A stretch of DNA of 64,000 nucleotides from a virus. Shown one piece after another: positions 31,935 to 39,983 of the stretch (positions are counted from its first letter, which is position 1; each line of letters begins with the position of its first letter). The stretch covers positions 62,001 to 126,000 of the IMG/VR virus record IMGVR_UViG_3300011113_000675. One strand, given 5' to 3'. The notes under the pieces are model-generated. The model had not been told where the DNA came from. It saw only the letters and a program-made list of their open reading frames with translations, and searched no databases. The position numbers and the translations under genes are program-made.

Positions 31935-33076
31935 TTATGAATAACATAGATATGCAATATCAACAACTACTCGGAGACATTCTAGAGAATGGTGTTGAAA
32001 AAAATGATAGAACAGGAACTGGTACTCTTTCAGTATTTGGTAGACAAATTCGTCACAAAATGAGTGAAGGATTCCCTTTACTTACAACCAAGAAGATGGC
32101 ATGGAAAACTATGGTGACAGAACTCCTATGGTTCTTACGTGGTGATACAAATATCAAATTCCTATTGGATTATGATTGTCATATTTGGGATGGTGATGCG
32201 TACAAAAATTATTTTAACAAAAATAAAGCTGATATATTCCATCCAATATTACCACAAGATGCGTTTATCAATGCAATTAAAACTATTCCAGATTTTGCAA
32301 AAGAGTATGGTGATTTAGGTCCAATCTATGGTAAACAATGGAGAAGTTGGAAAAAGCCTAAATGGGTTGAAACTGAAATGTCAATTGCAAGTGGAGGTAC
32401 TCATGGAGGAAGTGAGTATAAACCGATTTATATTGACCAAATCCAAAACCTAATCAACGAACTCAAAACAAATCCGGATAGTAGAAGATTGATGGTTAGT
32501 GCTTGGAATGTAGGTGAATTAGACAAAATGGTTTTACCACCCTGTCATTATGGATTTCAAGTTTATACAAGAGAGTTAAAAGTTTGGGAAAGATTGAATT
32601 TGGCATCGAAAACCTATGATTCATTCGACCCATTTGATTTTGGAACTCCTGACGATGTAGACCATGACGAAATTGATAAATTATATCCAGTCCCAAAACG
32701 GGGAATCTCTTTAATGTGGAACCAACGAAGTGTAGACACGTTTTTAGGTTTACCATTTAACATTGCTTCTTATGGATTATTGTTGGAAATTATTGCAAGG
32801 GAAGTCAATATGGTTCCTGATGAATTGATTGGTAATTTGGGAGATGTTCATCTATACAAAAACCATATCGAACAAGCAAAAGAACAAATGTATCGGAGAC
32901 CTTATGATTTACCAAAAGTTAAAATCACTGAAAGAAATTGGTATCAACATGAGTTAGTAAAAAAACGTTTAGGTGAAAAAACTTTCGAACAAAAAATTAT
33001 GAGTTATAGACCTGAGTGTTTCGAATTAGTGGGATATCAGTCACATGAAAAAATCAAAGCACCATTAAGTAATTAG
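31919..33076 (+). CDS. thyA: Thymidylate synthase (ThyA)
   Basis: 385 residues. Hallmarks: DRTGTGTLSVFG, FPLLTTKK, the catalytic cysteine in VLPPCHY (about residue 209), WNQRSVDTFLGLPFNIASY and GDVHLYKNH. It makes dTMP from dUMP with methylene-tetrahydrofolate, supplying phage DNA synthesis. It is longer than the 264-residue E. coli enzyme because of insertions before the active site, as in many phage and eukaryotic-like ThyA. An alternative start is 31937. Confidence 0.95.
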   Translation: MAQNLVMNNIDMQYQQLLGDILENGVEKNDRTGTGTLSVFGRQIRHKMSEGFPLLTTKKMAWKTMVTELLWFLRGDTNIKFLLDYDCHIWDGDAYKNYFNKNKADIFHPILPQDAFINAIKTIPDFAKEYGDLGPIYGKQWRSWKKPKWVETEMSIASGGTHGGSEYKPIYIDQIQNLINELKTNPDSRRLMVSAWNVGELDKMVLPPCHYGFQVYTRELKVWERLNLASKTYDSFDPFDFGTPDDVDHDEIDKLYPVPKRGISLMWNQRSVDTFLGLPFNIASYGLLLEIIAREVNMVPDELIGNLGDVHLYKNHIEQAKEQMYRRPYDLPKVKITERNWYQHELVKKRLGEKTFEQKIMSYRPECFELVGYQSHEKIKAPLSN

Positions 33077-33091
33077 TAAAAATACAAAATT

Positions 33092-33343
33092 ATGAAAGAA
33101 ACTTTAAATACTGAAATTTTAGATAGGGCAATGTGGAATATGTATCAAACTATGAAAGATGATAATTTTCAATTTGATGGATATTCAAATGAAGATAAAG
33201 TTATGATGGTAAATCACATATTACCATACTTTGAAAAGATAGGGGAGTATGAGATTTGTAAAGAACTTTATGACCAAATCACACCCAGCAATAAAAGCAC
33301 CTTTGTCAAATCGATCCATGCAGATTGTCATTCTACTCAGTAA
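33092..33343 (+). CDS. Small protein, unknown
   Basis: 83 residues, acidic helical start (MKETLNTEILDRAMWNMY). The last 26 nt overlap the next gene in another frame, so one of these two boundaries may be wrong. Confidence 0.5.
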   Translation: MKETLNTEILDRAMWNMYQTMKDDNFQFDGYSNEDKVMMVNHILPYFEKIGEYEICKELYDQITPSNKSTFVKSIHADCHSTQ

Positions 33344-33554
33344 AGATGTTCCTAAGGAGATTTCAGAGTTAATCTTGGAACACAAGTTGGAGGGTGGTTA
33401 CTCGATAGATTACGCTCTAAATTCTTTGGTTTCCTATTTTAATGGTAAAGAAATTATTATATTTGATTTTACAAAGTATCTCAGATTGGACAACAGATTT
33501 AGTGGATACGAAATAGACGATTACGGAACAAAAATAGTTATAAATTTCAAATAA
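33318..33554 (+). CDS. Small protein, unknown
   Basis: 78 residues from an internal ATG (MQIVILLSKDVPKEI); alternating beta and helix, with KEIIIFDFTKYL. The frame is open upstream to 33249 but only within the previous gene. Confidence 0.5.
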   Translation: MQIVILLSKDVPKEISELILEHKLEGGYSIDYALNSLVSYFNGKEIIIFDFTKYLRLDNRFSGYEIDDYGTKIVINFK

Positions 33555-33791
33555 ATGTTACATCTAACTGAAACACAAAAAAAACAAACTTATGAGATAA
33601 GTTTGGAGTCGAATGGTATTGTTGTCGGGTCATTTGTAAAAATTGATGGATTCTTCTATTATTACCCACCCAAAGAAAGATTTTGGGGATGTTACTCAGA
33701 AGAATTTCTCAAGAGTTTATCAAATGAATTAGAAAAATTAAATTACCCAATAAATAAAAGTATTGACGAATACTTCGAATTACAAACATAG
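33555..33791 (+). CDS. Small protein, unknown
   Basis: 78 residues, aromatic centre (GFFYYYPPKERFWGCYSEEF). Starts immediately after the upstream stop codon. Confidence 0.5.
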   Translation: MLHLTETQKKQTYEISLESNGIVVGSFVKIDGFFYYYPPKERFWGCYSEEFLKSLSNELEKLNYPINKSIDEYFELQT

Positions 33792-33800
33792 AATTATATC

Positions 33801-33959
33801 ATGGAAGATTCGAAAGCTCGTTGCAAATGTGGTTGGCCTTGGATATTCCATTATAATTCGAAAGGGAAAATAAATGCAGTATTCAAAGCCAAGATTCCAC
33901 CAAAAACTATTACAGATTATATAAATGGAGATTATTGGCTAAAAAATGAAAAAAGTTAA
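33801..33959 (+). CDS. Small Cys-containing protein
   Basis: A 52-residue frame with CKCGWPWIFHY near the N-terminus. The end overlaps the following ATG by 14 nt. Function unknown. Confidence 0.5.
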   Translation: MEDSKARCKCGWPWIFHYNSKGKINAVFKAKIPPKTITDYINGDYWLKNEKS

Positions 33960-34146
33960 AGAAGTATTTGTAATTTTTAATCCTTACGATAATGGATACT
34001 ATGATGGGTATGGATATTTTCGAGGGATTTTGTTTAGTAAAAAATATGCCGAAAAAGAAATGGCAGTTTCGGAAATGGAAAAAATTCTTGATCGTTCAAG
34101 TGGACAAACTTTCTTGAAGATTGAATCATTTAACACTTTCTCGTGA
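33946..34146 (+). CDS. Small protein, unknown
   Basis: 66 residues: VFVIFNPYDNGYYDGYGYF, then a charged helix. Last gene of the plus-strand operon. Confidence 0.5.
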   Translation: MKKVKEVFVIFNPYDNGYYDGYGYFRGILFSKKYAEKEMAVSEMEKILDRSSGQTFLKIESFNTFS

Positions 34147-34162
34147 AATCAAGGATAATTCA

Positions 34163-34190
34163 GGGAGAGATAATTAATCTCTCCCATTTT
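34163..34190. terminator. Bidirectional hairpin
   Basis: Perfect 9-bp stem GGGAGAGAT/ATCTCTCCC between convergent genes; T-run on the plus side. Confidence 0.65.
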
Positions 34191-34422
34191 ATTCACCAGA
34201 AGAAAGTTTCTTCCACGAATCTGTCGAACTAATCAGTGCTAATCCAGATCCATTTTCCCATTGAACACTAATTATTTTTTCATCTTCATTGGGTTCGAAA
34301 GGGTCTGAAGATATATTGGTTACTTTTCCAATCGTACCAGGAGGTACTCCAATTTCCCCATCCATGTGATAGCACATGACTTTATCTCCAACTTTTAATT
34401 CTGCGTTTAATGATCCTTTCAT
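34189..34422 (-). CDS. KOW/SH3-like small protein
   Basis: Start at 34422 (MKGSLNAELKVGDKVMCYHM), 4 nt after the TATTTAT box at 34427-34433. 77 residues with a beta-barrel pattern (VGDKVMCYHMDGEIG, GTIGKVTNI). Function unknown. Confidence 0.6.
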   Translation of the reverse strand: MKGSLNAELKVGDKVMCYHMDGEIGVPPGTIGKVTNISSDPFEPNEDEKIISVQWENGSGLALISSTDSWKKLSSGE

Positions 34423-34426
34423 AACA

Positions 34427-34449
34427 ATAAATATATACAATATATTTAT
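34427..34449. promoter_or_regulatory. Divergent pair of TATTTAT boxes
   Basis: One box on the minus strand (34427-34433, 4 nt from the ATG at 34422) and one on the plus strand (34443-34449, 6 nt from the ATG at 34456), only 9 nt apart. Confidence 0.55.
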
Positions 34450-34455
34450 AATCAT

Positions 34456-35076
34456 ATGGAATTTTTAATTACAGAATCTCAACTAAGAGTTCTTCTTCAA
34501 GAAGAAGAAAAATCCCAATTAGGGTTATACGTGAAAAACATGTACGCCTTCACAAAACAAATGATAAATAAAGTTTTCAAATCTTATGGTATAAACTTAA
34601 GAATGTTGTTAACTTGGGGTACATCAGTTGGAGGTTTGGTTCTTCCTTTAGACCAATATTTGAGAACTCAACATTTAGGTTTGAATGAAGACCAAAGAAT
34701 GTTGGTATTAGTTGGAATTATTTTTGCTTTATTTTTTGAGACCAAGAGACCATTTATGAAAATTATGTCCTTGATTGAAAAAAATGGTTTAGAAGATATT
34801 TTTCAGGATGGTCTTCGAAAAGGAACTGAATTGAGAGATGCATTTACAAACTTTTTATCGTCCGCTAACACAGGAGTTGGAACATTTTTGGAAGCTATCG
34901 CCTACAGTTTCCTAATTCCTATTATTACAGATGTTCAATCCGTATTAGGTCAAACTGAAGACATCGAAACCGCAGCAATATTGATTGTTGAAAGATTGTT
35001 GGCCGCGGGAGTTATCTTAATTGGAAGACAAACTTTGATTGATGTAGTGAAAAACGTTTTGAAAAAATTAGGATAA
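34456..35076 (+). CDS. Tagged membrane protein, late
   Basis: 206 residues. The N-terminus FLITESQLRVLLQEEE is the clearest copy of the recurrent late-protein tag. It is followed by two or three hydrophobic segments (about 55-95 and 130-200) and amphipathic helices. The membrane character plus a possible head-targeting tag suggests a virion protein that acts on the host membrane during entry; unproven. Confidence 0.65.
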   Translation: MEFLITESQLRVLLQEEEKSQLGLYVKNMYAFTKQMINKVFKSYGINLRMLLTWGTSVGGLVLPLDQYLRTQHLGLNEDQRMLVLVGIIFALFFETKRPFMKIMSLIEKNGLEDIFQDGLRKGTELRDAFTNFLSSANTGVGTFLEAIAYSFLIPIITDVQSVLGQTEDIETAAILIVERLLAAGVILIGRQTLIDVVKNVLKKLG

Positions 35077-35083
35077 CAACACT

Positions 35084-35470
35084 CTAATTTACAAGGTTAA
35101 CAACTTCGGTACAAACCAATGGATTTTCTATCCCAAAGTAAATTAAAACATCTGATAATAAATCATTGGTTTTACGAACTACCATATAATAAGATCCACG
35201 TTCGGCGGTTAAAGTTCTTTCTCCCGCCAAATCTTTAATCGCGGAAAAAAATATATCTGACCCTCCTCCTGATGGTAAAATATAAAGGGTATATTCAATA
35301 TATTCTTTGTCACTGACTTGTCTATAAATTTTTGTCCCTGTTAATTCCATTTTGAATTTTGTATGGAATTTGAAAGATTCATCAACGCCAGGTGGAGTCC
35401 ATTCCAAATCGAATGTATGTGTTTCTAAAAATCTGTTAATACTATTCCATAAAGGACTTGATGGTTCCAT
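35084..35470 (-). CDS. Conserved late protein, unknown
   Basis: 128 residues, alpha/beta, with YTLYILPSGGGSDIFFSAIK. Third gene of a late unit led by the gene at 36363; no motif recognised. Confidence 0.55.
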   Translation of the reverse strand: MEPSSPLWNSINRFLETHTFDLEWTPPGVDESFKFHTKFKMELTGTKIYRQVSDKEYIEYTLYILPSGGGSDIFFSAIKDLAGERTLTAERGSYYMVVRKTNDLLSDVLIYFGIENPLVCTEVVNLVN

Positions 35471-35473
35471 ATC

Positions 35474-35740
35474 CTATAATTCTTCAATTTCGACAACCAA
35501 TTGGGCCGGTCCTTTTATGACTCTGTGCCAAACAAATTTGGGAATGTGAATATGACTGGCCCGAGACAATTTGACCGGCAATTCATTTTCCATTTGAAAT
35601 GACCATCCACCATCTTCAATTATGGTCACATTTCGGTCATTTAAGTCTTGGTGCCACTTCAATTCTTCTTCCTCCACATCAGGGTTAAATGTCCTGATTT
35701 TTTTATTATCTACTTCTATTTGTTCAAAAGGAAAATCCAT
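35474..35740 (-). CDS. Cupin-like small protein
   Basis: Start at 35740 (MDFPFEQIEVDNK), sharing one base with the upstream stop codon (TAATG). 88 residues; LKWHQDLNDRNVTII, MENELPVKLSRASHIHIP and WHRVIKG suggest a small cupin-type beta barrel with a His pair. Activity unknown. Confidence 0.6.
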   Translation of the reverse strand: MDFPFEQIEVDNKKIRTFNPDVEEEELKWHQDLNDRNVTIIEDGGWSFQMENELPVKLSRASHIHIPKFVWHRVIKGPAQLVVEIEEL

Positions 35741-36363
35741 TACCAAGAATTTGAAGATGATAATCCGAGTTGTTTTGCGTACCGACCTACATTACAGCTC
35801 CAGTATCCTGCGGTGGTTCTGTCTTTCTTTTGGTCACACTTATGTCGTGCTCTGAATGATTTTGCCGCTCCCTTATTTTTGTTTCTAACTCTCAAGTTAG
35901 GATCTCCAAAAGATACTTTTTTGATTCCTCCACTCGGAGATTTCACATAAACCGCAAATTTCTTAGGTCCACCTGAAGTTCTAAATGGTTTATTTAACTT
36001 GACATTTTTACCTCTATGTTTTGCTTCCTCTAAAACATCCTCGTCATCGTCTTCTTCCATCAAAAATGGAGCATCGAGATAAATTAATTGTCCTTTGACC
36101 ATTACTTTCTTACCCAAATCAGATTCTACCATTAACGTATCCTCCTCATTCAATTCAATCTTACCAGCTTCCCACAATCTTCTTACTTCATTTACCAAAT
36201 CAAAATAACTTTCAGAATATGCTCTGAAAATATTATTTGTCAAAGTCAATTCATTATCAACATGGTATTTCAATGCTTCAGAAAGTTCAACAGACTCTTT
36301 AATAATTAAAGATTTGTTCAAATGGTCTTCTAATGTTTCTTTGATAAGTTGTCTTAAATCCAT
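35740..36363 (-). CDS. Late protein with DUF5872-like C-terminus
   Basis: 207 residues. The C-terminal region (KPFRTSGGPKKFAVYVK, VSFGDPNLRVRNKNK, SFRARHKCD, AGYWSCNVGRY) matches the DUF5872-type domain that occurs at the end of diverse phage proteins, some annotated as prohead proteins. The N-terminal part is helical with IIKESVELSEAL, a tag-like segment. Late box at 36380-36386. A prohead-associated role is plausible. Confidence 0.7.
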   Translation of the reverse strand: MDLRQLIKETLEDHLNKSLIIKESVELSEALKYHVDNELTLTNNIFRAYSESYFDLVNEVRRLWEAGKIELNEEDTLMVESDLGKKVMVKGQLIYLDAPFLMEEDDDEDVLEEAKHRGKNVKLNKPFRTSGGPKKFAVYVKSPSGGIKKVSFGDPNLRVRNKNKGAAKSFRARHKCDQKKDRTTAGYWSCNVGRYAKQLGLSSSNSW

Positions 36364-36389
36364 TGGTTTGTTATTTCTTATAAATACTC

Positions 36390-37007
36390 TTACTCCTTAT
36401 TAAATTTTAATTTCCAATACACCCCGCCAGTCACATAAGGAGTGAAACTTCCTGTCACCCCATCGAAGGTTCGATTTGCGACACCTCCACCAAGTTGAAA
36501 TATTTTGTCATCCTTTGTTTTCAACAAAATGCTTGTTCCAAGTGAATTGACCCAATCTTGATGGCTCAACGCTCCATTCAATCCAACATATACCTGATTT
36601 CTAACTTTCGGTGGTTCAGGTGCTGGTTCTCTTACAATTTTTGGTTTGATATTCGCGGTAAATTTTCTTGCAACAACATTATTTTGGGATATGGTGTCAA
36701 ACAAATATATGACCCCCTGATTATTACTCAAGGTTATTGTATCTTGAACAAAATTTTTCAAGTAAAAATTTTTAAGGATGAATGCCGTATCAACAAGTGG
36801 AGTTGGAGCTGGCACTTCAACAATTTTTTCAACTTCGACTTCGTATGGAACTTCAACTTCAACCTCGTATATGAGTTCCTGAGGGATTGTATCATATACC
36901 AACTTTTCCTCGATTTGAATCTGTGGAGGAACAAAAAACTGAAGGAATATTATTGCTCCAACCATCAGGAGGATTATTATGTGTCTTATGTCAAATATCT
37001 TTTTCAT
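36390..37007 (-). CDS. Envelope-anchored protein with barrel-like C-terminus
   Basis: Start at 37007 (MKKIFDIRHI). 205 residues: one N-terminal membrane helix (about 9-26), a Glu/Val/Pro-rich stalk (YEVEVEVPYEVEVEKIVEVP), and a C-terminal beta segment (QVYVGLNGALSH, GGGVANRTF, TPYVTGGVYWKLKF) resembling part of a small outer-membrane barrel. Last gene of the CsgG-type operon; it could span the periplasm. Confidence 0.65.
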   Translation of the reverse strand: MKKIFDIRHIIILLMVGAIIFLQFFVPPQIQIEEKLVYDTIPQELIYEVEVEVPYEVEVEKIVEVPAPTPLVDTAFILKNFYLKNFVQDTITLSNNQGVIYLFDTISQNNVVARKFTANIKPKIVREPAPEPPKVRNQVYVGLNGALSHQDWVNSLGTSILLKTKDDKIFQLGGGVANRTFDGVTGSFTPYVTGGVYWKLKFNKE

Positions 37008-37011
37008 ATCA

Positions 37012-38349
37012 TTATAGAATAAATCTTGAACCAATTAAGAAATTGTTTAGTATTGGGGACTTAGGTTCGGTTGACCCCATGGCTCTATAGTTTAGGCTTA
37101 GTCCGAATCGTTTACTTATTTTGTAGTCGAATGATGAACCAACCAAAAAGGAAAAATTTCTATTCACTGTGGTTTCACCTGTTCTTGAGTTGTATGAGAT
37201 TGGTGAGTTGATTAAGAAAACCTGTGGGGATAAACTGAGTTTGGTATTGACCGTGTATGGTTTTGTCCAAAATACAACTGCTGACGTTGAGAGAGATAGT
37301 TTGAATACTCTATTGATTCGTCTTGTTTCAATATCAACTTCTGTGTCTCGTAATAACAATGTTATTACACCTACGTTATATCCATACGTTCCATATTTTG
37401 GGTTCGGCTTGATGTTGGTATATCCAACTAACCCCATATAATTTCCCTCCAAATATGCCCCTGTAATTGAGTAAGAATGGATTTGATTCAATTTACCCTG
37501 TTGGAAATCCATTTTGGTATATCCTCCACCCAAGGCAAACTGATTCAACGTACTCCAAATCATGGCGTTTGCACTCCAAGTTTCATTTCCTGCCAATGAT
37601 GATTGACTAATTCCGAAGGAGGCAATCGCACTGTATTTCATATCGGGTCCCTGTGTGGTTGTTAAATCGGATGCAACCAACATTGGATTCACGGGAGCTG
37701 TTTTCTTTTTGTCTCCTTTCCCTTTTCCATCAGAACTTTCTTCATTACTTTCACTAGATTCTCCACCTTCAGAACTACTCTCTTCAGATCCTCCTTCACT
37801 TGAACTCGACTCACTTGAACTTGATTCTGAGGAACTAGATTCACTTGAGCTTGATGATGAAGAGGATTCTTGTGATGAGGATTGTGAGGATGAACTTGAA
37901 GTTGAGCTCGAAGATGAGGAAGTTGGTGTTGAACTCGCCGCTGACGAAGATGCGGTGGAGGACGCAGTCGAAGACGCTGCCGATGATGCTGCGGATGAAG
38001 CGGCGGAGGAGGCTGCCGATGATGCGGCTGAAGAGGCTGCGTTTGCCGCGGCTTGGGAAACTGCCTGTGTTACAGTTTGAGTTACAACAACACTTACAGG
38101 ACAGGGGGCGGCAAAAATACTGTTAATCCAAGTTGTAACCTCCCCTGATAAAAATTGTTGGTAATTGAATACTTTCGATTTACTACGAACAATTATGAGG
38201 ACACCCGCATTTGTTTGGATGGGGAATGATACAACATAAGTTTTCGAATCACAGGGGTCAATGTAAGTTTGAGTTACAACTTGTCCCTGTGATTCGCTGA
38301 TGAAAAACATCACAAAAAATAATATCAACAATATTTTTAGAATTTTCAA
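37012..38349 (-). CDS. Outer-membrane barrel protein with Ala/Ser/Glu repeat linker
   Basis: 445 residues with a signal peptide (ending SESQGQ). An N-terminal domain with a Cys pair (DPCDSK ... APCP) precedes about 130 residues of low complexity: repeats of AASS, then SSSS/ESSSS, then GGE/ESN. The C-terminal 220 residues form an outer-membrane barrel pattern (FALGGGYTKMDF, LSLSPQVFLINS, FGLSLNYRAMG) ending in IL. It resembles a surface protein with a flexible periplasmic or extracellular arm and probably works with the upstream CsgG-like protein. Confidence 0.75.
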   Translation of the reverse strand: MKILKILLILFFVMFFISESQGQVVTQTYIDPCDSKTYVVSFPIQTNAGVLIIVRSKSKVFNYQQFLSGEVTTWINSIFAAPCPVSVVVTQTVTQAVSQAAANAASSAASSAASSAASSAASSAASSTASSTASSSAASSTPTSSSSSSTSSSSSQSSSQESSSSSSSSESSSSESSSSESSSSEGGSEESSSEGGESSESNEESSDGKGKGDKKKTAPVNPMLVASDLTTTQGPDMKYSAIASFGISQSSLAGNETWSANAMIWSTLNQFALGGGYTKMDFQQGKLNQIHSYSITGAYLEGNYMGLVGYTNIKPNPKYGTYGYNVGVITLLLRDTEVDIETRRINRVFKLSLSTSAVVFWTKPYTVNTKLSLSPQVFLINSPISYNSRTGETTVNRNFSFLVGSSFDYKISKRFGLSLNYRAMGSTEPKSPILNNFLIGSRFIL

Positions 38350-38370
38350 TTTTCATCAGTTTCAAAAAAA

Positions 38371-39096
38371 TTATTCTGTAAAGATTCCTTTCTTAATCAT
38401 TCTATCCAAAATTCTTGCACAAGCAATGTCGAGTGCTTTTTTGGTTGCGATTGATATTGTAGACTGATTGAATTTCACTTCATCTACTGTCGCATCAGAT
38501 AAGAAAGTTAGTTCTCTTGTTGTGGTTGCTTCACCAAGACCTGAGGCGGCAAATACAACACCAGTTTCAGCATTTGTGAATCTAACCTGAAGACCAATTC
38601 TTGTAACCATCATATTTTTCACACCGTCCTTTAGATTTATAGTTTCATCTTCAGAAACCGAATAATCATAACATTCGATTGTGACAAAATATTCTGCAAG
38701 GTTGATTTTACCGAATCCATCAAGTTGATTCTCTGAAATACCTGCCTGAGACGCTTGAAATTGTTTTACCATCCTGTTCTTAATCTCTGTTTTGTCTTCA
38801 GTAAATTTGAATCTATTGAGATTTTCAAGATATTCCATTGATATGTTTGCAACACCAAGTCCAACTCTCTTCTCCTTCAACTCAGGATACATCTCATACA
38901 TTTCGTCAGAAATACCTGCCTTAAGAATTTGAATTGGAATTTGTTTTCCTTCATAATCCATAAATTGACTAATGTCAATTGCGGTTTCAAATGACGCTTT
39001 GTATTGTTCAGTTTTGGTGCTTCCCAATGTTTGGGCATACAATCCGTTACTGAAAATCAGTGCGGTCAATAATAACAATAATTTTTTCATGTTCAC
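38371..39096 (-). CDS. CsgG/HfaB-like outer-membrane secretion protein
   Basis: 241 residues with a signal peptide (MKKLLLLLTALIFSNGLYAQ). The core has the CsgG-type arrangement: GVGVANISMEYL-like strand (VGLGVANISM), a long polar helix region (AEYFVTIECYDYSV), amphipathic strands MVTRIGLQVRFTNAETGVVFAASG, and a C-terminal helix IATKKALDIACARILDRM. CsgG forms an oligomeric outer-membrane channel for curli subunits. The lipid-anchoring cysteine of CsgG is not seen; the protein is cleaved after YAQ instead. An alternative is another member of the same fold (HfaB, LPP20-type). It lies in the middle of an eight-gene export operon. Confidence 0.65.
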   Translation of the reverse strand: MNMKKLLLLLTALIFSNGLYAQTLGSTKTEQYKASFETAIDISQFMDYEGKQIPIQILKAGISDEMYEMYPELKEKRVGLGVANISMEYLENLNRFKFTEDKTEIKNRMVKQFQASQAGISENQLDGFGKINLAEYFVTIECYDYSVSEDETINLKDGVKNMMVTRIGLQVRFTNAETGVVFAASGLGEATTTRELTFLSDATVDEVKFNQSTISIATKKALDIACARILDRMIKKGIFTE

Positions 39097-39112
39097 CTTT
39101 TTTTGTATTTCA

Positions 39113-39274
39113 TTATGGTCTTTTAGGCCATGCCCAACCTTTTTTCTTACCTCTAAGAAGTAGATAAGTCGTTCCTCCGAAAAATATTGTTAAAAACAAT
39201 ATCGGAGATTCAATCACAAACATGGTTGTCATCAGCAATGTGATTAGAACCATAAAACTAAATCCTTGTTCCAT
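39113..39274 (-). CDS. Small two-helix membrane protein
   Basis: A 53-residue frame, MEQGFSFMVLITLLMTTM to WAWPKRP, with two hydrophobic helices and a basic C-terminus. It fits exactly between its neighbours in the operon (16 nt and 5 nt gaps). Confidence 0.6.
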   Translation of the reverse strand: MEQGFSFMVLITLLMTTMFVIESPILFLTIFFGGTTYLLLRGKKKGWAWPKRP

Positions 39275-39279
39275 AATTT

Positions 39280-39603
39280 TTACCATTTTGGAGCGGTCTC
39301 TTTGAACTCGTCTCCTTCTTTTTTAGGTTTATTTTCTGCTTGTTTTTGAGGTGCAGATTCTTCTGCCTTCTCTCTGATTATCACAGTTTCTTTTCCGCCA
39401 GACTGTTGTTGCTGTTGATTGTTGTTGTTGATGATTACTGGGATTGGTTGTTGAACGGGTGCTGCAACTTCTTCTTCTCCACCGAGGAATTTACTTGTCA
39501 TAACACCTCCAGCTCCGAGAACCGCAGTTGTCAACAATCCGATGATTGTTTTTTTCAAACCTGTCCAAGTTCCGTCATTGTGATCTTCTGTTTCTTCACT
39601 CAT
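39280..39603 (-). CDS. Membrane-anchored Gln/Asn-rich protein
   Basis: 107 residues: a hydrophilic start, one membrane helix (about 15-40, IIGLLTTAVLGAGGVM), then a periplasmic or cytoplasmic Q/N-rich tail (VIINNNNQQQQQSGGKE) and a charged end. Part of the export operon; role unknown. Confidence 0.65.
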   Translation of the reverse strand: MSEETEDHNDGTWTGLKKTIIGLLTTAVLGAGGVMTSKFLGGEEEVAAPVQQPIPVIINNNNQQQQQSGGKETVIIREKAEESAPQKQAENKPKKEGDEFKETAPKW

Positions 39604-39625
39604 TTTTTTGTTGTTTGATTTTAGT

Positions 39626-39982
39626 TTATTTAACGATTATTGGATATTTTATCTCATTCCCTGAGATGTCGATGAAGAGTAAATCGTAATACCCTTTTTT
39701 TTCATTCGAGAGGTCATATGTCTTCTCGGTAGTTTCATTCATTGCAGTAAATCCTTCTTTCTTGATTGGTTCTTCAGACCCGAACGGAAATATCTGAACA
39801 GAGTATTTTGCACCTATTGTGGTGCTAAAAACAATCTGAACTATATTGTCCGATACTGTGACTGATTTAATTGTTGTTGATGTTGAAAGTTGTCCCAAAT
39901 CGATTGAGGTTTCCTCAATGAATGGATCGGTGCAACTATACATCACAAGAAAAAGAAATAATATTGTTAATGTTTTTTTCAT
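39626..39982 (-). CDS. Small lipoprotein of the export operon
   Basis: 118 residues with a lipoprotein signal (MKKTLTILFLFLVMYSC). The mature part forms one beta-sandwich-like domain (SDNIVQIVFSTTIGAKYSVQ, KKGYYDLLFIDISGNE). It ends 1 nt after the stop region of the cohesin-type gene, so the two are tightly linked. Confidence 0.7.
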   Translation of the reverse strand: MKKTLTILFLFLVMYSCTDPFIEETSIDLGQLSTSTTIKSVTVSDNIVQIVFSTTIGAKYSVQIFPFGSEEPIKKEGFTAMNETTEKTYDLSNEKKGYYDLLFIDISGNEIKYPIIVK

Positions 39983-39983
39983 T

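Noticed and set aside
37655-38080. Plus-strand frame of 141 codons rich in Asp, Glu and Ala
   Set aside because: It is the antisense image of the Ser/Ala repeat linker of the barrel protein; composition follows from the repeat.
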